From: Flavobacteriaceae bacterium
Lineage (GTDB): Bacteria > Bacteroidota > Bacteroidia > Flavobacteriales > Flavobacteriaceae
Length of the DNA: 64,000 nucleotides
Direction of reading: 5' to 3'
Assembly: GCA_002694465.1 (NCBI GenBank)
Contig: NZMG01000054.1
Location: 62,001-126,000 of the forward strand
Part shown: positions 7,607 through 15,571 of the stretch, piece by piece
Position numbering within the stretch: position 1 is the stretch's first letter
Layout of the letters: each line of letters opens with the position of its first letter
Made by a program: the position numbers and the translations under genes
The notes under the pieces: generated by a model
What the model was told of the DNA's origin: nothing
Databases searched by the model: none
The model's input: the letters and a program-made list of their open reading frames with translations, nothing else

Positions 7607-9739
7607 TTATAACTCTAATGGCAAGCAAATGGTAAAAGTGCTTCCTTCCCCCAACTCACTTTCAACTTTAATCGTGCCTCCTAATTTTTCAATTAAATTT
7701 TTACTAATTGCTAAACCTAATCCTGTACCTTCATGGCTCCTAGTAAGACCTCCATTTAGTTGAATGAATGGCTCAAACAGCTTTTCTATATTTTCTTTAT
7801 TAATACCAATTCCTTCATCTATTACTTTTGTGTGGAGCATAGAATCAACTAAATTTACTTTAATTAAAATAGTTCCTTTTTCAGAAAATTTAATGGCGTT
7901 AGAAATTAGGTTTAATAGTACTTGCTCTACTCTTCTTTTATCACTTTTAAGTATAACTTTTTCGTTATGTATGTCTGTTTTTATTACAAGTTTTTTACTT
8001 ATAGCCTGAGGGGAAAGAAAATCAATAATATCGATAAGTGATTCCACAAAATTAAATTCAGAAAAAGTAACGGTTAATTCTCCAGCTTCAATTTTTGAGA
8101 TATCTAAAATGTCATTTATTAAGCCTAATAGGTGTTGACCACTATTCTTTACCATGGCCAATTGTTTTGCCTGTTCTTGGTTTAGTGGTCCTGCATACTC
8201 TTTTAAAAGAAGGCTAGTAAAACCAATGATTGAATTCATGGGGGTTCTTAACTCATGTGACATGGTGGCTAAGAAGGCCGATTTCATCAAATCTGCAGAT
8301 TGTGCTTTAACCTTTTCCTTTTCAAGTTCAATAGATTGAGAATTTATATCCTCTAAAAGATTTAATAGAGCTTCCTTACTTTCGCTTAGTTCTTCGGTTC
8401 TTAAACTAACTAATTTCTCTAAGTCTGTTTTATAATGTAAAAGTTCTTTTTCATTCTTAATTCGTTCCGTAACATCTAGGGCAACCCCTATATGCCCAAG
8501 CAAATCATTATTTTCATCCACTAATTTTGTGGCTTTTGCAGATAGCCATGTTATTTTTCCATTTTTATCAAGGATTCGAAATTGGGACTCAAATTCTATG
8601 TTATTTGTAACGGCCTTTTGCCATTCGTTTATAACCCTTTCCTTGTCATCTGGATATAATGCATTAGTCCAACCATACCTAAGCGCCTCGTTAAATTCCA
8701 TTCCCGAATATTTCATCCACTCTTCATTCACATACGTACATTCACCTTCCTCATTTGTATTAAAGATAGCTACTGGAGCATAAGAGGTAAGGGTTCGGTA
8801 CAGAAGTTCACTTTTCTCTATTTGCTTTCTGGTGGTTTCATGAATTGTATTTAATTCATATTCTTGTTCTTCCAATTTGGAATTTACTAATTTATTTATT
8901 CGCTCTGTTTGTCCAGTAAAATACCAAACTGCCCAACTACTTAAAATGGTTATAATAAAACCAATTATTGAATACCAAATAGCGGTATTTATTTTTTTTT
9001 CAAGCGGAACAACATATAATTTCCATTCTCCAAAAGAAAGTTCTATAGGCACCGCAAAGGATTTATATGAAGACATGTCATTTTCTAAAAAAAAATCTTC
9101 CTCACCTGTGTCAAAATTGACTCTTGAAAGCTGATACATGAAATCATTATCACCTGAGGTGTTAATATTTAAATCTTCAAAAAAAGTGGAAAGTTTTGTA
9201 ATTACTGCAGAAAAACCTTCAAATTTCCCATTGATAAAAATAGGGTGTCTACTTATTATGCCAACACCTCCTTGTTTGAGGTGAACAGGACCTGCAATAA
9301 AAAAATCTTTTCTTTCAATCGTTTCGAGTGCACCACTACTTGCCGTAGTACTTGAAAAGATATTAAAACCAATAACTTCATTTCCCTTTAATGGATACAC
9401 ATGTGTAATAAAGCCCTCTCCATCTACAAGTTGAACCGCATCAAAATAGCTATGTCCTTTTAATAATTCCATGGCAATACTATCAAAATCCTCTGGTATT
9501 CCATTTCTTTCTACGATGTATCCTAATGTTCTAGTAGAAGAATAACTATACATTACTATTGCTTGTAATTTTTCCTTAATAATATTTACTTGATTATTAA
9601 TTTCTTTTTTTTGCTCGTTTTCATTAATTAAGTATTTCTGGTATGCAATAAACTGGGTTATAAATAGCAGAATAAAAAATGTTGAAAACCCAAAAAGTAA
9701 AGGATTTTTAAAAAAATGATGTAATGGGCTTCTTTTCAT
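7607..9739 (-). CDS. membrane PAS-domain sensor histidine kinase
   Basis: 710 residues. TM1 is at about 14-33 and TM2 at about 253-272, enclosing a roughly 215-residue extracytoplasmic CHASE-type sensor domain. A PAS/PAC domain follows (about 315-430), then a coiled coil, a HisKA domain with the H-box FLATMSHELRTPMNS (phosphoacceptor H495), and a C-terminal HATPase with G1 DEGIGINKENIEKLFEPF and G2 GTGLGLAI. No receiver domain is attached. The neighbouring single-domain receiver (7198-7578) and the receiver-sigma54 activator (11614-13194) are candidate partners. The signal is unknown; a small extracytoplasmic ligand is expected for CHASE sensors. Confidence 0.92.
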   Translation of the reverse strand: MKRSPLHHFFKNPLLFGFSTFFILLFITQFIAYQKYLINENEQKKEINNQVNIIKEKLQAIVMYSYSSTRTLGYIVERNGIPEDFDSIAMELLKGHSYFDAVQLVDGEGFITHVYPLKGNEVIGFNIFSSTTASSGALETIERKDFFIAGPVHLKQGGVGIISRHPIFINGKFEGFSAVITKLSTFFEDLNINTSGDNDFMYQLSRVNFDTGEEDFFLENDMSSYKSFAVPIELSFGEWKLYVVPLEKKINTAIWYSIIGFIITILSSWAVWYFTGQTERINKLVNSKLEEQEYELNTIHETTRKQIEKSELLYRTLTSYAPVAIFNTNEEGECTYVNEEWMKYSGMEFNEALRYGWTNALYPDDKERVINEWQKAVTNNIEFESQFRILDKNGKITWLSAKATKLVDENNDLLGHIGVALDVTERIKNEKELLHYKTDLEKLVSLRTEELSESKEALLNLLEDINSQSIELEKEKVKAQSADLMKSAFLATMSHELRTPMNSIIGFTSLLLKEYAGPLNQEQAKQLAMVKNSGQHLLGLINDILDISKIEAGELTVTFSEFNFVESLIDIIDFLSPQAISKKLVIKTDIHNEKVILKSDKRRVEQVLLNLISNAIKFSEKGTILIKVNLVDSMLHTKVIDEGIGINKENIEKLFEPFIQLNGGLTRSHEGTGLGLAISKNLIEKLGGTIKVESELGEGSTFTICLPLEL

Positions 9740-9771
9740 TTTACAATAACAGTGTAATATTTTAGATACTT

Positions 9772-11487
9772 TTAATTGTCTTCTTTTTGTTGCAACTCCT
9801 TAATGAGATTTTTAAGTTCTTTCATTTTTAATTCTCTTCCTACAAATAATTTATTCATACGTTGTAATTCTTCATTTTTTAAACTTACCTCTTCGGTTCT
9901 TTGCTTTACTAATTCTTCAAGGTTATTTTTATGCTTTTCCAACTCATCTTCAACTTTTTTTCGATCTGTAATATCTCTAATAATTCCAATTAAAAATGTA
10001 GTGTTAGTTTCATCAATAAACCGAGTTTTTTTGGTAGAAATGATACGTCTATCACTACCTTCTATAGTTAGGGTCTCTTCGTTAACATTTTCAATACCAG
10101 TTTCTAGAACCTGTTTGTCGATTCTTAAAAAGCTTTCTCTTTCATCCTCTGACACATTTTCGGCTAGTGTCTTTCCTATGATATCTTTCCTTGATAGGTT
10201 AAACATTTTACAAAAAGCATCGTTTACGAGTAGCAATTTACTTTGATCGTCTTTCACAAATATGGGATCTCCAATATTATTGATGATATTGTTTAAATAA
10301 TTTTCACTTTTTACCAAAGCAGCTTCTGTTTGTTTCTGTTCTGTGATATCTGTAAAATAAATAATTAAACCATCTGAGGTAGGATAAATTCTATTTTCAA
10401 ACCATTTTTTAAATGGTTCATAATACTCCTCAATAACAATTGTTTGTCTTGTTTTAATAACTTCCTGGTACGCTTTATAAAAGGGGAGTCCAACTACTTC
10501 AGGAAATTCAGTCCAAACATGTTTACCGATTAAATCTGATGGTTTTCGCCCCAATAATTCCCCTGCTTTATTATTTAAAAATGTAAAATTCCAATTTGTA
10601 TCTAGTGAAACAAATCCATCAGAAATGTTATTTAAGGTATTTTCAAGCTTAGTAGTCAATTTTTCTTCAACTTCTTGTTTTTCAATTTGAAGGTTTTGTA
10701 GCTTTTTTTTATAGGTAAGTATGGATAAAACATCTCTACTTTGATGGGCAATAAATGCCGAATTTTCTTTATCTGAATCAATAAATCTTAAATATAAATA
10801 TAGGATTACCGAAAAAATAAATGCAGAAACAAATTTCCCTATAAGGTGGCCAACTATTGAATTTAATAACTCAGAGGAATTATACTTTAGGATTATGTTA
10901 AAGGCTAATGAATCGAAAAATAAAACGGTAAATAAAGAGATAAAGAGAACAATAAAGAAACTTAATTTTTTGATTTTCGAGATTAAAAATTGATAAATAA
11001 TTCCTAGAAGAATAAAATCTATAAGTAGGATTAGAGTTCCAGTTAAAAAATATTTATAATTAATTAAGAATGTAGATACGGCATTTTGATCATGGGTGTT
11101 GCCAATGATAAGTTCTTGTTGATATGTCATTCCAAATATTGCAGAGAGAATAAAATTAGAAATTATAATTCCCAAAATAAGCATGCGAGCACTAATAACC
11201 CCCTCCTTAATATAAATTAATAAAACTGCAAATAAAACTGCAGAGAATAGGATGACAGAACCAGGGTAAATTGTAAACCTATCAAAGATCTCAACATGGA
11301 TCATAGTCTTTGAAAGGGCTTGTACATATTGAACAGCTCCTAAAAGAATGTATAACGGAGCCAAGCCTATTTTCTTTCTTAACTTAAATAAGCAAAGAAT
11401 GCTAGTAGAAATTAGTAAAAATTCTAAAAATATGTTGGTATAAATGTTCATTAGAGACTTTCTTTTTTGGTATTCCAAGTTATACAA
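9772..11487 (-). CDS. membrane PAS-domain sensor protein lacking a kinase domain
   Basis: 571 residues. The first 235 or so contain about seven hydrophobic segments, like an integral-membrane sensory input domain. Two PAS/PAC units follow (about 275-390, LENTLNNISDGFVSLD; about 395-510, LNNIINNIGDPIFVKDDQSK). The end is a coiled coil (HKNNLEELVKQRTEEVSLKN onward) that stops where a HisKA domain would normally begin. There is no H-box, no ATP-binding domain, and no GGDEF or EAL motif. The stop is at 9772 and the next gene is a complete kinase starting 32 bp later, so a simple frameshifted single gene is unlikely because that kinase has its own transmembrane start. It may signal by protein contact with the adjacent kinase. 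Confidence 0.8.
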   Translation of the reverse strand: MYNLEYQKRKSLMNIYTNIFLEFLLISTSILCLFKLRKKIGLAPLYILLGAVQYVQALSKTMIHVEIFDRFTIYPGSVILFSAVLFAVLLIYIKEGVISARMLILGIIISNFILSAIFGMTYQQELIIGNTHDQNAVSTFLINYKYFLTGTLILLIDFILLGIIYQFLISKIKKLSFFIVLFISLFTVLFFDSLAFNIILKYNSSELLNSIVGHLIGKFVSAFIFSVILYLYLRFIDSDKENSAFIAHQSRDVLSILTYKKKLQNLQIEKQEVEEKLTTKLENTLNNISDGFVSLDTNWNFTFLNNKAGELLGRKPSDLIGKHVWTEFPEVVGLPFYKAYQEVIKTRQTIVIEEYYEPFKKWFENRIYPTSDGLIIYFTDITEQKQTEAALVKSENYLNNIINNIGDPIFVKDDQSKLLLVNDAFCKMFNLSRKDIIGKTLAENVSEDERESFLRIDKQVLETGIENVNEETLTIEGSDRRIISTKKTRFIDETNTTFLIGIIRDITDRKKVEDELEKHKNNLEELVKQRTEEVSLKNEELQRMNKLFVGRELKMKELKNLIKELQQKEDN

Positions 11488-11613
11488 ATAGAATGACGGT
11501 TATAAACTAAACTTATCGTAAATCTTATTCCTAAAAAGGCTTAAGATCATTTATTGTAAAATATAAAAGGATCCACTTCACGCTATTTCTTAAAGAGAAA
11601 TACTTCTGAGGGC

Positions 11614-13194
11614 CTATTTTTTTCGAGGTTTTTTTATGCCAAGTTTGGCCATTTTGTCTGTTAGTGTACTTGATTTCATGTCTAAAACTTCAGCCGCACC
11701 CTTAGGCCCACTTATCTTCCAATTACATTGTTCCAAAACCTGTAATATATGACTTCTCTGCACCATATCTAGCGTCATATTATTTTTAGTATTGGTGATA
11801 AGTTGTTTTGAAGATTGAGTCGTCGATTCAAATCCTGGAATTTCTAATGTTTCATTATTAGATAATATAGAAGCTCTCTCAATTAAATTTTCAAGTTCTC
11901 TGATATTTCCTGGCCATTCATAGGCTTTTAGTTTATCCATTGTTTCATCAGGGATGAACTTTATTTTTTTTGAATAGTCTTTATTGAATTTATTAACAAA
12001 ATGCTCCACTAAAATTGGAATGTCATCAGTTCGATCTCTTAAAGGAGGAATATCTATTGGAAATACATTTAGTCGAAAATACAGGTCTTCTCTAAAACGT
12101 TTTTTGGAAACCTCTTTTTTTAACTTTCTATTGGTTGCAGCTATTACTCTCACATCTAATTTCTTAAGGGTTGTACCTCCCACAACCTCAATTTCACCTT
12201 CTTGTAAAAACCTCAATATTTTTGGCTGCATATCAATAGGCAATTCGCCTATTTCATCTAAGAATAAAGTGCCTTCGTTTGCTAGTTCGAACTTCCCAAT
12301 TTTATCATTTAAGGCCCCTGTAAATGATCCTTTTTTATGGCCAAAGAATTCACTTTCAATAAGCTCTCTAGGTATAGCAGCACAATTAACCTTTATTAAG
12401 GGTTTATTGTTTCTAAAGCTAGCACTGTGTAATGCCCTGGCAATTAATTCTTTTCCAGTACCAGATTCTCCTTGTAGCAAAACGGTTGCATCTGTTGGTG
12501 CCACTTTTTCAACTTGCGTAAGAACATTACTAAATGCGGCACTTCCATAAACCATCTCCCCATAATTAAATACTAAATCGAGCTCATTTCTTAAATAAAC
12601 ATTTTCTTGCTCCAATTGTTTACGCAAATGATTTAGCTCTAGATTCGCCCTAGATAGTTTTTCATTGGTATCTATTAACAAGTTTTCGGCTTTTTTGCGC
12701 TCAATGATTTCATTCTCGAGATCAATATTTTTAAGCTCCAATTTGTTAACCAATCGTTCACTATACAGTTTTAAAACTTCTTTATCATTAAATTGAATAT
12801 TTTTTAAAGTTTTGATTTCAAGATCCTCCATGGCAAATATGGATTGGATTTCGAGCATCAATTTTTCATGATCCATGGGCCTTCTCAAAAATTTTGCACC
12901 TCCCAGTTTTAATGCAAAATCCTCATCAAGCTTATCTGTATAGGTAGAGGAAAAAAACACAAATGGAATATCTTTAAATTCTTTATTTTTTTTACAAGCC
13001 TGACAAAACATATATCCATCCATAACTGGCATTAAAATATCTGAAATAATCAAGTCTATTTTTTGCTCGTTAAGAACTTTCAAACCCAGCTCTCCATTTT
13101 GCGCCTCAAAAACAATAAAGCCTTCTTTTTCAAGTATTACCCTAAGTAAATATAGATTTTCAAAAGAATCATCTACTATTAAAATACATTTCAT
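11614..13194 (-). CDS. receiver-sigma54 activator (NtrC/AtoC-type response regulator)
   Basis: 526 residues: receiver domain 1-120 (D8-D9, phosphoacceptor D52 in IISDILMPVMDGY), a coiled coil (about 150-200), an AAA+ sigma54-interaction domain (about 205-440) and a Fis-type HTH (about 475-522). The Walker A is GESGTGKE, the Walker B is LFLDEIGE, and the sigma54 contact loop reads GSFTGA in place of the common GAFTGA. The arginine-finger region RVIAATNRKLKKEV is present. The unusual order, with a long coiled coil between receiver and AAA+, suggests dimer control of the ATPase. Targets are unknown; no clear -24/-12 element was found in the intergenic region just upstream. Confidence 0.93.
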   Translation of the reverse strand: MKCILIVDDSFENLYLLRVILEKEGFIVFEAQNGELGLKVLNEQKIDLIISDILMPVMDGYMFCQACKKNKEFKDIPFVFFSSTYTDKLDEDFALKLGGAKFLRRPMDHEKLMLEIQSIFAMEDLEIKTLKNIQFNDKEVLKLYSERLVNKLELKNIDLENEIIERKKAENLLIDTNEKLSRANLELNHLRKQLEQENVYLRNELDLVFNYGEMVYGSAAFSNVLTQVEKVAPTDATVLLQGESGTGKELIARALHSASFRNNKPLIKVNCAAIPRELIESEFFGHKKGSFTGALNDKIGKFELANEGTLFLDEIGELPIDMQPKILRFLQEGEIEVVGGTTLKKLDVRVIAATNRKLKKEVSKKRFREDLYFRLNVFPIDIPPLRDRTDDIPILVEHFVNKFNKDYSKKIKFIPDETMDKLKAYEWPGNIRELENLIERASILSNNETLEIPGFESTTQSSKQLITNTKNNMTLDMVQRSHILQVLEQCNWKISGPKGAAEVLDMKSSTLTDKMAKLGIKKPRKK

Positions 13195-13523
13195 AATTAT
13201 TAAATGTGGCTAGAAGCCTAAAAGTTTAATTTTCAAATTTATGGGATATAAGATTTTTGTAAATTCTTTAATTTAATATAATTATTTGAATATTTTATAA
13301 TATACACAAAAGATAGACAGTGTATTACTCTTGGGATTAAAATTGTCTGATTTTAGCAAAGAATAGGTTGATAATTAGATTTTAGAAAACCCTGAATTTT
13401 TCCGATTTCTAAAATTTTTAATTTAAGTATTAGTTTTAAAATTTTTACTATAAGAATATGTGATAGGTATAATTCACCCAAAAATCATCAAATGGTTAAA
13501 TTTGTAGTTCAAAGATACTTATA
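13195..13523. other. divergent intergenic region between the sigma54 activator and the nitroreductase
   Basis: 329 bp, very AT-rich, with no gene seen. It must hold the divergent promoters of both flanking genes. The only clear element is the -7 box at 13497-13504 for the rightward gene. No convincing sigma54 -24/-12 pair, hairpin or repeat was found. Confidence 0.6.
13497..13504 (+). promoter_or_regulatory. probable -7 element for the nitroreductase gene
   Basis: TAAATTTG matches the Bacteroidota -7 consensus TAnnTTTG and lies 19 bp upstream of the ATG at 13524. A TTG at the -33 position is not evident, so the call is moderate. Confidence 0.45.
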
Positions 13524-14159
13524 ATGACTTCAAATAGTATTAAGAAATTACAATGGCGGTATGCTTGTAAAAAATTTGATTCTTCGAAAATACTTTCAAA
13601 GGAGAAACTGGAAATTTTAAAAGAATCATTCAATTTAACTGCAACTTCCTATGGACTACAACCTTTAAAATTAGTTGTGATTGAGGATAAAATTACTAAA
13701 AAGAAGTTGGTTCCATTTAGTATGAATCAAAAGCAAGTAGAGGATGCATCCCATGTATTAGTACTTTGTATCGAGGCGGAAATGAAATCGGAGTATATAA
13801 AAAAACACTTTAATAGGGTAGAGGCTATACGGAATACTTCCAGAGCTATTTTAAATCCTTATGAAACGGCCTTAATTGCTATGTTTTCAGAAAAAACGGA
13901 AGAAGAAATTGAAGGTTGGATGACAAAGCAAGCCTACTTGGCCTTAGGGAATTTACTAACTGTGTGTGCCTTGGAGGAAATTGATTCGTGCCCCATGGAG
14001 GGATTTGAACCACAAAAGTATGATGAATTATTAGGTCTGGAAGCAATGGGACTTAAGTCTGTATTGGTATTACCAGTTGGATATCGAGCAGAAGATGACT
14101 TCTTTTCCAGTTTAAAAAAGGTAAGAAAGGGAGTAGAGCAAGTCATTATTGAATTGTAA
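13524..14159 (+). CDS. NAD(P)H-dependent nitroreductase-family flavoenzyme
   Basis: 211 residues, the usual size of the NfsB/YfkO-type nitroreductases, which are FMN-binding homodimers reducing quinones and nitro-compounds. The N-terminal RYACKKFDSSKILSKEK and the SYGLQPLKLVVIED block match the FMN-binding start of the family. The active-site region EEEIEGWMTKQAYLALGNLL and the closing GMEGF-type segment (CPMEGFEPQKYDELL, then VLPVGYRAEDD) are also present. Cytoplasmic, with no signal peptide. It stands alone on the plus strand, divergent from the signalling cluster and convergent with sodC, with which it shares a terminator hairpin. The natural substrate is unknown. Confidence 0.88.
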   Translation: MTSNSIKKLQWRYACKKFDSSKILSKEKLEILKESFNLTATSYGLQPLKLVVIEDKITKKKLVPFSMNQKQVEDASHVLVLCIEAEMKSEYIKKHFNRVEAIRNTSRAILNPYETALIAMFSEKTEEEIEGWMTKQAYLALGNLLTVCALEEIDSCPMEGFEPQKYDELLGLEAMGLKSVLVLPVGYRAEDDFFSSLKKVRKGVEQVIIEL

Positions 14160-14167
14160 CTCTAAAA

Positions 14168-14192
14168 AAAACACCCAAAAAATGGGTGTTTT
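14168..14192. terminator. bidirectional terminator between nitroreductase and sodC
   Basis: AAAACACCCA at 14168-14177 pairs perfectly with TGGGTGTTTT at 14183-14192 around a 5-nt A loop. A-rich and T-rich flanks allow it to work on both strands, between two convergent genes. Confidence 0.8.
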
Positions 14193-14213
14193 CATATTAA
14201 ATAATTTGAGTTT

Positions 14214-14804
14214 TTATTTTATAATTCCACCACAACTTACTCTGCCTCCAGCATCGCCGGTTGGCTGCGTAGTAAAATCATCGGCACCCTGATGAACAAT
14301 AAGGGCCTTACCTAATATATCTTTATTCTCATCTCCACACCCAATACACCATTCGTTTGTGGTAATGGAAATAGTTCCTTGTCCATTTTCATCGGCTTCA
14401 AAATTTCCAATATCTCCTTTGTGATATCCTGCTTCGGCACCCCACTTCCCATGTGGCGCAAAAGTTGGATTCCAATGCCCACCACTAGAAGTACCATCTG
14501 CTGCCGAACAATCTGCCTTCTCATGAATATGAATGGCGTGAGTTCCAGGAGTTAGTCCATAGAAACTTGCTGCTAAGGTTACTTCACCATTTTCTTCCGT
14601 AATTATTACTTTTCCTTCTGCAGTAGATCCACTTTTTGGTTCTAAAACAATTCCTAATTCTTTAACTTCTACCTTTTCTTCAACAACTTCTTTTACCACT
14701 TCCTTGCTTGAATCTTCTTCTTTTTTAGTGTCATTTTTACAGCCTATAAAAGTGAAAGTGAATAACGCAATTATCGCAAATGTTATTTTTTTCATTTTTT
14801 TCAT
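14214..14804 (-). CDS. sodC: Cu/Zn superoxide dismutase, lipoprotein
   Basis: 196 residues. The signal sequence ends at a lipobox Cys (FTFIGC, C22), followed by a charged Glu/Lys-rich tether to about residue 48, so the enzyme is probably membrane-anchored in the periplasm. All expected ligands are present: Cu ligands H92, H94 (HAIHIHE) and H171 (IVHQGADD), bridging H110 (GGHWNP), Zn ligands H118, H128 and D131, the disulphide pair C99/C191 and the active-site Arg R188 (GGRVSCG). An extra CIGC pair (C153, C156) lies in a loop before the last strands. Dismutation of periplasmic superoxide is a confident call. It lies 57 bp after the DUF2490 gene start on the downstream side and may be separately transcribed. 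Confidence 0.95.
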   Translation of the reverse strand: MKKMKKITFAIIALFTFTFIGCKNDTKKEEDSSKEVVKEVVEEKVEVKELGIVLEPKSGSTAEGKVIITEENGEVTLAASFYGLTPGTHAIHIHEKADCSAADGTSSGGHWNPTFAPHGKWGAEAGYHKGDIGNFEADENGQGTISITTNEWCIGCGDENKDILGKALIVHQGADDFTTQPTGDAGGRVSCGGIIK

Positions 14805-14860
14805 TTTTATTATTTTTTAGTTTTTTAAAAGTACTTGGTTTTAACAAAAACAACAAATTA

Positions 14861-15562
14861 TTAATCTCTAATATTTTCATTACCCTTTTTTCTGAAATCT
14901 GTATCAATCCAAAAACCTAATTGAAATCTGTCGTAATTAACCCCAGTAAAATGATTCTTTAAATAACCTACTTGGGTGCTAACATTTTTAGAAAAATTAT
15001 AGCCTATGGCTCCGTATAATCTGTTTTGTCCAAAAATGGGCTCTTGTAAATTTATAAATACTTCATCGTAGGCAGTTAAAAACCATTGTTCGTTAATAGG
15101 GTAGGTAACTCTCAATAAATAACGCATCCGGTGTTGGGTATCGTTTCCTGTTAGTGGATTGTTTATAAAACGTTGTTCAAGGCGATATCGATGCCCAAAT
15201 TTGAATTTTCCAACGGAATTATTAAGACTAAACTCTTCATAAATCCTATTTTCAATACTATTTTCTTCCCCCTCCATCTCTACAAAGGTGCCGTCTGTAG
15301 CAATATACCCATATCCAACGGTTGCCGTTGCATTTTTAGCAAAATGATAATTTAGCCCAGCACGAAGTAATAATTGGTTAAAATTACTTCCAAATTCGTA
15401 CGTACGATATTGTATTTCTGAATGAATACTAAACTTTTCTGAAACTTTATGTTTTGCAAAAAGCATAAACCAAGAACCAAAATTATTTTCTCCTGTTTCT
15501 TGACTTTTAACAGTCCAAATAAACATAAATGCAATAAGTGTAAATAGTGTTTTTTTAATCAT
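14861..15562 (-). CDS. DUF2490 outer-membrane beta-barrel-like protein
   Basis: 233 residues with a Sec signal peptide (KKTLFTLIAFMFIWTVKSQ). The rest is alternating aromatic and polar residues, with repeated strands such as SEIQYRTYEFGSNFNQLLLRAG and the RYRLEQRF block typical of DUF2490 proteins, which are predicted small outer-membrane barrels common in Bacteroidota. It ends in a short charged tail. It begins 9 bp after the stop of the large BNR-propeller gene and so is in one transcription unit with it. Substrate or role unknown. Confidence 0.85.
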   Translation of the reverse strand: MIKKTLFTLIAFMFIWTVKSQETGENNFGSWFMLFAKHKVSEKFSIHSEIQYRTYEFGSNFNQLLLRAGLNYHFAKNATATVGYGYIATDGTFVEMEGEENSIENRIYEEFSLNNSVGKFKFGHRYRLEQRFINNPLTGNDTQHRMRYLLRVTYPINEQWFLTAYDEVFINLQEPIFGQNRLYGAIGYNFSKNVSTQVGYLKNHFTGVNYDRFQLGFWIDTDFRKKGNENIRD

Positions 15563-15571
15563 AATTCATTT

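Noticed and set aside
14312..14524. 70-residue minus-strand frame inside sodC
   Set aside because: It is a shadow of sodC in another frame with no recognisable domain.
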